NCBI RefSeq assembly: GCF_020616515.1
Contig: NZ_CP085135.1
Span: forward strand, 372,001-436,000
Origin: Mesorhizobium sp. PAMC28654
Lineage (GTDB): Bacteria > Pseudomonadota > Alphaproteobacteria > Rhizobiales > Rhizobiaceae
Length of the DNA stretch: 64,000 nucleotides
Direction: 5' to 3'
Made by a program: the position numbers and the translations under genes. The notes under the pieces were generated by a model. That model ran no database searches. It saw only the letters and a list, made by a program, of their open reading frames with translations, and had not been told where the DNA came from. The first letter of the stretch is position 1, and every line of letters begins with the position of its first letter. This document shows positions 8,715-15,924 of the stretch, one piece after another.

Positions 8715-9641
8715 ATGACCTATGCCGTCCCCGAAATACGATCCGCCGGCGCCCCGCGCCGCAAGCGGCTGTCCTATGCGGCGGTCGAGCCCTGGCTTTA
8801 TCTCAGCCCGGCGATCGTGCTTCTGATCATCGTGCTGGTGGTGCCGCTCATCATCGGCATCAGCTATTCGTTTCGCAAATTCTCCGCCTTCAAATCGGAA
8901 TACGTCGGGCTTGGGCAGTACCACGCCATGCTGTCCGATGCGGCGTTGGGGCAGGCGCTTGTCAACACGCTGTGGTGGACGGTCGCCAGTCTTTTCTTCC
9001 AGTTCTTCCTTGGCCTTGGCCTGGCGTTGCTGCTCGACAAACCGTTCATCGGGCGTAAGTTCGTCCAGGCCGTGGTTTTCCTGCCGTGGGCGGTGCCGTC
9101 CTTCCTGTCGGGTCTGACATGGGCTTGGCTGTTCAACCCGATCATCGGGCCGCTGCCTCACTGGCTTTTCGCACTGGGGCTCAGGGCTGATCCGTCCACC
9201 AGCATCCTGTCCGATCCGGCCACTGCCATGTGGGGGCCGATCATCGCCAACATCTGGTTCGGCATTCCGTTCTTCGCCATCACGCTGCTGGCTGCGCTGA
9301 AGTCGATCCCATCGGAGCTGCATGAGGCCGCGGCGATCGATGGCGCCTCGCCATGGCAGCGCTTCAGCAAGGTGACGCTGCCATTCCTGGCGCCGACCAT
9401 CGTCATCACCGTCATGCTGCGCACCATCTGGATCGCCACCTTCGCCGACCTGATCTTCGTGATGACGTCAGGAGGGCCCGCAGGGTCGACCAGCACCGTG
9501 CCGGTCTACATCTACGTCAGCGCCTTCAAGTCGCTGGACAAGGGCTATGCCTCGGCGGTGGCGTTGCTGCTGCTCGTCTTGCTCATCGTCTATGCCGTGG
9601 CGCTGATCGGCATTCGACGCTCAATCGTGAGGCATGTCTGA
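8715..9641 (+). CDS. ABC sugar transporter permease (MalF/UgpA type)
   Basis: A 308-aa inner-membrane protein with six predicted membrane segments and the permease EAA loop 'LHEAAAIDGASPWQRFSKVTLPFLAPT' near residues 200-225, which contacts the ATPase. It forms the translocation pore with the next permease. Its stop TGA (9639-9641) shares its last A with the ATG of that gene, so translation is coupled. Confidence 0.9.
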   Translation: MTYAVPEIRSAGAPRRKRLSYAAVEPWLYLSPAIVLLIIVLVVPLIIGISYSFRKFSAFKSEYVGLGQYHAMLSDAALGQALVNTLWWTVASLFFQFFLGLGLALLLDKPFIGRKFVQAVVFLPWAVPSFLSGLTWAWLFNPIIGPLPHWLFALGLRADPSTSILSDPATAMWGPIIANIWFGIPFFAITLLAALKSIPSELHEAAAIDGASPWQRFSKVTLPFLAPTIVITVMLRTIWIATFADLIFVMTSGGPAGSTSTVPVYIYVSAFKSLDKGYASAVALLLLVLLIVYAVALIGIRRSIVRHV

Positions 9642-10489
9642 TGATCGCCGGACGCACCACCTCTTCGCGCATTCTCAGTGGCGTCGGCCTCTATGGCGCC
9701 ATTGCGGCCTATATGATCTTCGCGCTGTTCCCGATCTTCTGGACGTTGAAGATATCGGTCACGCCGGAGCGGTTGCTCTATTCCGAGGGCATCACCTTAT
9801 GGCCCTCGCAGACGACGTTCCAGAATTTCTACACCGTGCTGGAAGCCTCTGATTTCCCGCGCTATTTCCTGAACAGCGTCATCGTCTCGGTGGCGACGGC
9901 GGCCCTGGTGACCGTCATTGCCACGCTCGCCGGCTATGCCATGTCGCGCTTCACCTTCCGTGGCAAGGCGATACTCGCCATCATGCTGCTTTTGACCCAG
10001 ACCTTCCCGCTGGTGATGGTCATTCCGCCGATCTACCGGGTCATGGGCGAGCTTGGCCTCACCAACAGCCTGATCGGGCTGATCATCATCTACACCGCCT
10101 TCAACACCGCCTTCGCGACCTTTCTGATGCAGTCCTTCTTCGACGGCATCCCAAAGGACCTGGAAGAGGCGGCGATGATCGACGGCTGCACGCGCGCCCA
10201 GGCGATGCGCAAGGTGATCGTGCCACTGACGCTGCCCGGTATGGGCGCGACGCTCGGCTTCGTCTTCACGGCGGCGTGGAGCGAGCTTCTGTTCGCGCTG
10301 ATGCTGATCTCCAGCGACGACAAGAAGACTTTCGCGGTTGGCCTGCTCACCTATATCGGCAAGTTCGCCGTCGACTGGGGACAGATGATGGCTGCGTCCA
10401 TCCTCGCGCTGATCCCGGTCTGCATCTTCTTCGCCTTCCTGCAACGCTATCTCGTGACCGGCCTCACCGCCGGCGCGGTCAAAGGATAA
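9641..10489 (+). CDS. ABC sugar transporter permease (MalG/UgpE type)
   Basis: A 282-aa protein starting MIAGRTTSSRIL at 9641. The reading frame continues far upstream, but only inside the preceding permease, so the overlapping start is chosen. It has six membrane segments and the EAA loop 'LEEAAMIDGCTRAQAMRKVIVPLTLPG' near residues 180-206. It pairs with the upstream permease as the second half of the channel. The ATPase gene starts three bases after its stop. Confidence 0.9.
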   Translation: MIAGRTTSSRILSGVGLYGAIAAYMIFALFPIFWTLKISVTPERLLYSEGITLWPSQTTFQNFYTVLEASDFPRYFLNSVIVSVATAALVTVIATLAGYAMSRFTFRGKAILAIMLLLTQTFPLVMVIPPIYRVMGELGLTNSLIGLIIIYTAFNTAFATFLMQSFFDGIPKDLEEAAMIDGCTRAQAMRKVIVPLTLPGMGATLGFVFTAAWSELLFALMLISSDDKKTFAVGLLTYIGKFAVDWGQMMAASILALIPVCIFFAFLQRYLVTGLTAGAVKG

Positions 10490-10492
10490 TCG

Positions 10493-11560
10493 ATGGCTTC
10501 CGTTACGCTGCAACAAGTCGCGAAAAATTACGGTTCGGTACGGATCCTTCACGGTGTCGACCTCGAAATCGCCGACGGCGAGTTCGTCGTGCTGGTCGGT
10601 CCGTCCGGCTGCGGGAAGTCGACCCTGCTGCGCATGATCGCCGGTCTGGAGGAGGTTTCGGGCGGCGAGATTCGCATCGGTGAACAGCTGGTCAACGACG
10701 TTGCGCCGAAGGACCGCGACATCGCCATGGTGTTCCAATCCTACGCGCTCTATCCGCACATGGACGTATCGTCGAACATGGGCTTCAGCCTGCTCCTGAA
10801 GAAGGCGGAGAAGGCAACGATCGACAAGCGCGTCGGCAGCGCGGCCAGCCGGCTGGGTCTCGATACTTTCCTGCAGCGCTTGCCGCGCCAGCTTTCCGGC
10901 GGCCAGCGCCAGCGCGTCGCCATGGGCCGCGCCATCGTGCGCGATCCGAAGGTTTTCCTGTTCGATGAGCCGCTGTCCAACCTCGATGCCAAGCTGCGGG
11001 TCCATATGCGCGCCGAGATCAAGGCATTGCATCAGCAGTTGAAGACCACCTCTGTCTACGTCACCCACGACCAGATCGAAGCGATGACCATGGCCGACCG
11101 CATCGTCGTCATGCATGATGGCTTCGTGCAGCAGGTCGGCGCTCCGCTGGAGCTCTACGACCGGCCGGTCAACATTTTCGTGGCCGGCTTCATCGGTTCG
11201 CCCGGCATGAATTTCCTGCCGGCGACGGTGCGCAAGGACGGCAAGACGAGCGCGGTGCTGGCCGACGGCCAGGCACTCGCGCTGCCCGATGGATTGCCGC
11301 TGAAGGACGGCGATGCGCTCACCATCGGGTTGCGGCCGGAGCATATCCAACTGGCCGACGATGGAGCCATCAAGGCCGAGGTCCAAGTGGTGGAGCCGCT
11401 CGGCCTGTCGACGCAGTTCTACGTCAAGCTTGCCAATCAGCAGGTCTGCGTCTTCGCCATGGGGCGCAGCGGTGTCAGACCAGGCGACATGGTGCGGCTA
11501 TCGGCTGATCCAGCGGCGCTCCACCTGTTCGATCCCAAGAGCGGCGATCGCATCGGGTAG
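10493..11560 (+). CDS. ABC transporter ATP-binding protein (MalK/UgpC type)
   Basis: A 355-aa ATPase. Walker A is GPSGCGKST near residues 37-45, Q-loop 'AMVFQSYALYPHM', signature 'LSGGQRQRVAMGRA' near 135, Walker B 'VFLFDEPLSNLD', and H-loop 'YVTHDQIEAMTMADR'. The C-terminal 120 residues form the TOBE/OB regulatory domain typical of MalK-type subunits ('GLRPEHIQL'). It energises import with the binding protein and permeases of the same operon, and closes a complete importer. Confidence 0.92.
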   Translation: MASVTLQQVAKNYGSVRILHGVDLEIADGEFVVLVGPSGCGKSTLLRMIAGLEEVSGGEIRIGEQLVNDVAPKDRDIAMVFQSYALYPHMDVSSNMGFSLLLKKAEKATIDKRVGSAASRLGLDTFLQRLPRQLSGGQRQRVAMGRAIVRDPKVFLFDEPLSNLDAKLRVHMRAEIKALHQQLKTTSVYVTHDQIEAMTMADRIVVMHDGFVQQVGAPLELYDRPVNIFVAGFIGSPGMNFLPATVRKDGKTSAVLADGQALALPDGLPLKDGDALTIGLRPEHIQLADDGAIKAEVQVVEPLGLSTQFYVKLANQQVCVFAMGRSGVRPGDMVRLSADPAALHLFDPKSGDRIG

Positions 11561-11684
11561 GGGCGGAACCGATCAGTTGCGGTGCGAGGGTTTCAAGGTA
11601 CCGCGCAAGGATAGGTGAGATTGCGCCAAGGTGCACCTTCAAGACAGCGGGGCGCCATCCATGCTCGAGTGGCCAGGAGAATGT

Positions 11685-12152
11685 CTATTTGACGCTTCTA
11701 GGGCAGAGCGCCTTGAATTGCTCCAAAGCCACGTCGTAGCCGTCCGCCGAACTTCCGCCGATGGATTCGCCATTTGAGTTCAGGAGGAGATATTCAGGTT
11801 GTGACGCCGAATCGTTGGGGTCGTGGTTCGGGTTGGGGCCGGAAAACGTAAACCCTTCGCTATTCAACGTGCTGAACTTCCCAGTTTTGCAGTTAGCCGA
11901 GATTGATACGGCGAGGGGCACCTTCAATTCATCCGACACGCATCTGGGCGTGACTTTGCCGACATAATCGCGGCAGTAGGCAACAGCGTTCGCCTTCGTG
12001 TGTTTGACATTTATGATGGCGTGCGACGTGCCTAAATTTGACTTGCTCACCACCGTGACCTCCATGCCGGCGCGGGAGCCGTAGCCAAGGGTTTCGCCGT
12101 GGGCGACGGTAGCTGATGCTGCGCACAAACAAAGCGCGGCCAGTATTCTCAT
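11685..12152 (-). CDS. Exported protein of unknown function, 155 aa
   Basis: Start ATG at 12152 preceded by a G-run (GGGGGGG at about 12160-12166) that can act as ribosome binding site. A signal peptide follows (MRILAALCLCAASATVAHGE), and then a small domain with Cys residues spaced for two disulfides ('AYCRDYVGKVTPRCV', 'ANCKTGKF', 'ALCPR'). An in-frame extension to 12284 exists but has no signal-like start. No family is recognised. It is an isolated minus-strand gene between the transporter operon and rpmG. Confidence 0.6.
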   Translation of the reverse strand: MRILAALCLCAASATVAHGETLGYGSRAGMEVTVVSKSNLGTSHAIINVKHTKANAVAYCRDYVGKVTPRCVSDELKVPLAVSISANCKTGKFSTLNSEGFTFSGPNPNHDPNDSASQPEYLLLNSNGESIGGSSADGYDVALEQFKALCPRSVK

Positions 12153-12484
12153 GTCGTTGCCCCCCCATTTCTCGACCGACAATATCTTCGGCGTTGGCAA
12201 ACGCAACAACCGTTCCCCTCCACAAGCGCCGCGCCAAATTTGAATCCAGCAGCTGTCGCAAGGCGGATTTGGGAAGGCGCACACATGAACCGCAAGCGCG
12301 GCCTTTTCAGGCTATGGCCGGCCTTGCCGGCGCCTTGGGTACTGGCGGTGGCCGGCGGCGGGGCGTTCTGATTCCAGTCGCCGTGGCTACAATGTGGCTA
12401 GAAATTTCATAGCCGGGGAAGGGCTATCGGGTAACCGATGTGGTGAAGAATAAAAAAGACAGTGAATTCAACAGCCTGCAAACG

Positions 12485-12511
12485 AAAAACGCCGCCCGAT
12501 GGCGGCGTTTT
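12485..12511 (-). terminator. Rho-independent terminator of rpmG
   Basis: An 11-bp perfect stem AAAACGCCGCC/GGCGGCGTTTT (12486-12496 and 12501-12511) with a CGAT loop lies 21 bases after the rpmG stop. On the minus strand it is followed by TTTTT, giving a standard intrinsic terminator. Confidence 0.85.
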
Positions 12512-12532
12512 GGCATGCATGGGAAAACCAGA

Positions 12533-12700
12533 TTACTTGATCTTGGTTTCCTTGAATTCGACGTGCTTCTTGGCGACCGGGTCGTACTTGCGGAACGACA
12601 GCTTGTCGGTCTTGGTGCGGCTGTTCTTGCTGGTCACGTAGAAGAAACCGGTGTCAGCGGTCGACAGAAGCTTGATCTTGATGTTTGCGGCTTTGGCCAT
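12533..12700 (-). CDS. rpmG: 50S ribosomal protein L33
   Basis: A 55-aa protein [18 protein letters not shown]... with the L33 core '[28 protein letters not shown]' in pieces, the usual length for the Cys-less alphaproteobacterial form. The start at 12700 is set by homology; the in-frame extension to 12781 is not part of L33. It is the last gene of the minus-strand series that begins with topA and is followed by a strong terminator. Confidence 0.95.
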   Translation of the reverse strand: MAKAANIKIKLLSTADTGFFYVTSKNSRTKTDKLSFRKYDPVAKKHVEFKETKIK

Positions 12701-12802
12701 GATGTTCGTCCGTTGTGTTCGTGGAGTTTTTGCCGCTGGAGCACGGGGAAACACCCGGACGCGGGAAACTTGGCGCGACACATAAAGAACGTACCCGGAA
12801 AG

Positions 12803-13345
12803 TCAAGCCCGATGGTCCTGTAACTGGTCGGCGGCGGGCGCCATCGCGATGTTTATCGAGGTGTCGGCGGCCGGAAATATCTCCCGGTTTGCCTCTATCT
12901 TGGCCGGCGCGGCAGCCTTTTTCCAGTCGCCGGTGGTGTTCCACCAGCGATTCGGATTGGCGCGATCGTCCAATCCCTTGGAGCGGCTGGCGAGGATCGG
13001 CTGGATGCGGATCACCGGTTCCTGATAGCTATGCGCCTGGAAGATCGTTTCGACGACACGGGCGGCCAGTGCCTGGTCATCAGGCAATTCGAATGAAATC
13101 TCGACCGTGCCAGGGCGTCTGCGCAATTCGGTCTCCGGGCCGGCGGCAGCGCCCTCAAGCGGCCTGTAGCGCTCGATGCCGTCAGCCGACTGATAGGCAT
13201 TGCGATCATACTTGCCCATGCGCAGCGGGGTGATCGCGACCACCGCTTCCATGATGCGGTCGACATCGGCGGTGGGCGCCTGAAAGGTCACAAGCAGGAG
13301 CAGTGTCATGCGCAACGAAGTGGTTTCAAAGCCGCTGTCGATCAT
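12803..13345 (-). CDS. Small NIF3/YqfO-like C-terminal domain protein
   Basis: A 180-aa protein. The ATG at 13345 is chosen because GAGGG at 13354-13358 sits eight bases upstream; an in-frame TTG at 13360 is an alternative. 'MTLLLLVTFQAPTADVDRIMEAV' and 'GKYDRNAYQS..GIERYRPLEGA' resemble the PII/CutA-like insert domain of NIF3 proteins, followed by 'ARVVETIFQAHSYQEPVIRI', which matches the 'AHPYEEPAYDI' end of that domain. The metal-binding NIF3 halves are absent, so this is a stand-alone version of the insert. Function unknown. Confidence 0.6.
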   Translation of the reverse strand: MIDSGFETTSLRMTLLLLVTFQAPTADVDRIMEAVVAITPLRMGKYDRNAYQSADGIERYRPLEGAAAGPETELRRRPGTVEISFELPDDQALAARVVETIFQAHSYQEPVIRIQPILASRSKGLDDRANPNRWWNTTGDWKKAAAPAKIEANREIFPAADTSINIAMAPAADQLQDHRA

Positions 13346-13462
13346 CGGAGTATCCCTCAACTCAGGTGTTTTGAGGTCTCCTTATAACCGGGGGCTCCTG
13401 ACACGGTTCTGTCAGCAGCCTGTCACCGTGCCATCGTGAATGTCGGGCCACGCGGCCCGTGC

Positions 13463-14638
13463 TCAGAGGATCTTGCGGACGAGCCTGGCGCCGACGAGCA
13501 CCATGTAGGCGGCGAAGAACAGCCCGAGCGACCAGCCGAATCCGGAAGGCCCAAAAGCATCCATGCCGATGCCGATCGCCTGCGGACCGAGCACCATGCC
13601 GACACCGTAGCAGAGCACGAAGGCGGCGTTGGCGGAGGCCAGTTCGTGACCGGAAAGCTGGGAGCCCAGATGGGCGAGGCCGATCGTGTACATGGCCGCG
13701 ACGACACCGCCCCAGACGAATAGAAGTGCCGCCATCAGGTGCCAGTTCTGCGCGAAGAAGGGCATGAAGATCGTGCCTGCGAACCCGACAGTGGCGCAGG
13801 CAAGCAGCAGATACCGGCGGTCGCTGACGCGGTCGCTGATCATGCCGATCGGTATCTGCAGCAGCACATTGCCGAGACCGATCATGGTCAAGAGAAGTGC
13901 CGCGTCGGCTTCGGAATAGCCGATGCGGTTGCCATAGATTGGAAACAGCGCAAAGCCACCGGTTTCGACCGCGCCGAACACCAGCACCGCGGCGGTCGCC
14001 GTCGGCACCAGCCAGATATAGCGCAGGAAGTTGCTGGTCTCGCCATCGGCCACGATTGTCGGGCTTTCGTTGCGCGCCGCCAGCACCGGTATTGCCGCCA
14101 AGGTCACCAGCACGATGATGACGCCGAAAGGCCTGAAGCCGGAACTGCCGAGATGGGCGAAGATCCACGGTCCCGCGGCAAAGCCCAGCGACAAGACGGT
14201 GGCGTAGATGCCCAGCACCAGCCCGCGCCGGTGCGGCGGCGCCGATGTGCTGATCCAGAACTCCGACAGGATGAACAGCACCGTCAACGCGATATGCAGC
14301 ACGATGCGCAACGGAAACCACATCCAGAAATCTGGCGCGAAATGAAAGCCGACGAAAGCCAGCGCGCCGGCGGCGATCATGGCAATCATGGTCCAGGCCA
14401 CACCGAATCGCATGGCGAGTGGGGTGGCAAGCGGCGCGCCCGCGATCGAGGCGAGACCGGCGACGGCGGTATTGAGGCCGATCATCGACGCCGAATGGCC
14501 GCGTGTTTCGAGGATGACGCTAAGCAGCGGCATGCCAAGGCCGATGGCAATGCCGACGACGCTGATCGACGAGATCGCCGCCACCATCGGCAGCCAGTGT
14601 ACGCGTTCGTCGCCCTGTGGTTGGGTATCGACCGTCAT
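13463..14638 (-). CDS. Major facilitator superfamily transporter
   Basis: A 391-aa membrane protein with about twelve hydrophobic segments, the MFS fold. The loop 'GMISDRVSDRRYLL' between TM8 and TM9 is the MFS signature in its second-half form. Start ATG at 14638 (MTVDTQPQGDERVHW), 22 bases after the NUDIX stop, so co-transcription is likely. The substrate is unknown; efflux of small molecules is usual for this type. A 6-bp stem CGGGCC/GGCCCG follows the stop at 13444-13459 without a T-run. Confidence 0.82.
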   Translation of the reverse strand: MTVDTQPQGDERVHWLPMVAAISSISVVGIAIGLGMPLLSVILETRGHSASMIGLNTAVAGLASIAGAPLATPLAMRFGVAWTMIAMIAAGALAFVGFHFAPDFWMWFPLRIVLHIALTVLFILSEFWISTSAPPHRRGLVLGIYATVLSLGFAAGPWIFAHLGSSGFRPFGVIIVLVTLAAIPVLAARNESPTIVADGETSNFLRYIWLVPTATAAVLVFGAVETGGFALFPIYGNRIGYSEADAALLLTMIGLGNVLLQIPIGMISDRVSDRRYLLLACATVGFAGTIFMPFFAQNWHLMAALLFVWGGVVAAMYTIGLAHLGSQLSGHELASANAAFVLCYGVGMVLGPQAIGIGMDAFGPSGFGWSLGLFFAAYMVLVGARLVRKIL

Positions 14639-14660
14639 GGGATGTCTGAATACTCGATGT

Positions 14661-15401
14661 TTACAGAATTTCGCGGGTGAAACGGTTGCGGACAAGCCGG
14701 TAGAAGGGCACGGGACCGCCCGGACGCAGCAGCGGATCATGGGCGAGGCGGTTTTCCAGTTCGTCCAGGATCATTCGGGTAATGTCGGGTATGTCAGCTT
14801 CCCTGGCCTTGGCAAGCGGCAGCCAGACCAGTTCCTCGAGTTCGTTGGTCGGGCCGCCACCCGGCAATTCGACCGCGACATCGTCGCGCCAGGCGCTGAA
14901 GAAGCGGGTGTCGAAGCGGCGCACCCGGTTGGGCGGCGTAATGGCGCGTGCGATGAAGCGCAGCGTTTCGAGCGAAGGTCTCACGCCGTGTTCGACAAAA
15001 CCCTGCCAGTCGCTGATGTCAGTCGCAAAGGCGCCTTTCTGGCCGATCAGCAGCCCGGCTTCCTCATACGTCTCGCGAATTGCCGACAGCGCTACAGCGC
15101 GGGCGCGCGCCAAGCTGATGCGACCGGGACCCGCAAGCAGCTTTGCCTCTTCCTGGTGGTGTAGTGCAGTGGCTGTGAGGATACGGCTGTCGGCGGGGTC
15201 GGTGCGGCCGCCAGGAAAGACGAATTTGCCGGGCATGAAGGCATGGCTGGCGTGGCGACGTCCCATCAGGACGAGGAATTCCTCGCCCTTGCGGTCCAGA
15301 AGGATCAGGGTCGCCGCGTCGCGCGGGCGAATTGGCTTGTCGCTATGAGCGATCATGCTCCGCTCGATCCTGTCGACTTCCGCCTTGGTCATACCGTCCA
15401 T
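14661..15401 (-). CDS. NUDIX hydrolase
   Basis: A 246-aa protein with the NUDIX box 'RAVALSAIRETYEEAGLLIG' near residues 100-120 (RExxEEAG core; the usual leading Gly is not clear). 'VFPGGRTDPAD' upstream is the typical substrate-side strand. The C-terminal half carries 'EELVWLPLAKAREADIPDIT' as in the CoA/ADP-ribose-like NUDIX group that follows rnr and DUF983 in rhizobia. It would cleave a nucleoside diphosphate linked to another moiety; the substrate is not determined. Confidence 0.85.
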   Translation of the reverse strand: MDGMTKAEVDRIERSMIAHSDKPIRPRDAATLILLDRKGEEFLVLMGRRHASHAFMPGKFVFPGGRTDPADSRILTATALHHQEEAKLLAGPGRISLARARAVALSAIRETYEEAGLLIGQKGAFATDISDWQGFVEHGVRPSLETLRFIARAITPPNRVRRFDTRFFSAWRDDVAVELPGGGPTNELEELVWLPLAKAREADIPDITRMILDELENRLAHDPLLRPGGPVPFYRLVRNRFTREIL

Positions 15402-15492
15402 GCGCAGGACCTAGCGGAAACTTCGGGCAAGCGAAAGTGGCCTTTCACGGTCGGTATGTTGCGCCAGGCGCCGTTCTGGCCGCGACCTAGGC

Positions 15493-15924
15493 TCAGGAAT
15501 GGGGCTCTATAACGTCGTGTTCGTCACCAAAGCCGTGCATATAGAAGGCCCATTGCAGTCCGATGACGGCACCTTTCACAGGCTGCAGCAGTGCGACCGA
15601 CAAAAGAATCGTCAGCGGCACCCAGATGGCGATGTGCTGCCAGGTGGAAAGCGTCGATGTCGCTTCGACCCCCATGAAGGCGCCGAGAACGATGTGGCCG
15701 ACAATGACGATCACGAGATAGGCGGGAAGGTCGTCGGCGCGATGGTGATGAATTTCCTCGCCGCAGACGCTGCATGTGTCGACGGTCTTGGTGAAGGCGC
15801 GAAACAGCTTGCCTTCTCCACAATTCGGGCAGCGGCCAAGCATGCCGCGCTTCACGGCCGTCCACAGCGGACGCGCGACCCGGCCCGAGTGATGTTCGCC
15901 ACCGAAAACCTGTTGTTCCATCAT
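15493..15924 (-). CDS. DUF983 family membrane protein
   Basis: A 143-aa protein with two CxxC pairs ('RCPNCGEGKLF' near residue 31 and 'TCSVCGEEI' near 50), forming a zinc-ribbon-like head, followed by two membrane helices ('LVIVIVGHIVLGAFMGV' and 'IAIWVPLTILLSVALLQ'). This is the DUF983 layout. The start ATG overlaps the rnr stop (15921-15924). Function unknown; the association with rnr and NUDIX is conserved in Rhizobiales. Confidence 0.85.
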   Translation of the reverse strand: MMEQQVFGGEHHSGRVARPLWTAVKRGMLGRCPNCGEGKLFRAFTKTVDTCSVCGEEIHHHRADDLPAYLVIVIVGHIVLGAFMGVEATSTLSTWQHIAIWVPLTILLSVALLQPVKGAVIGLQWAFYMHGFGDEHDVIEPHS

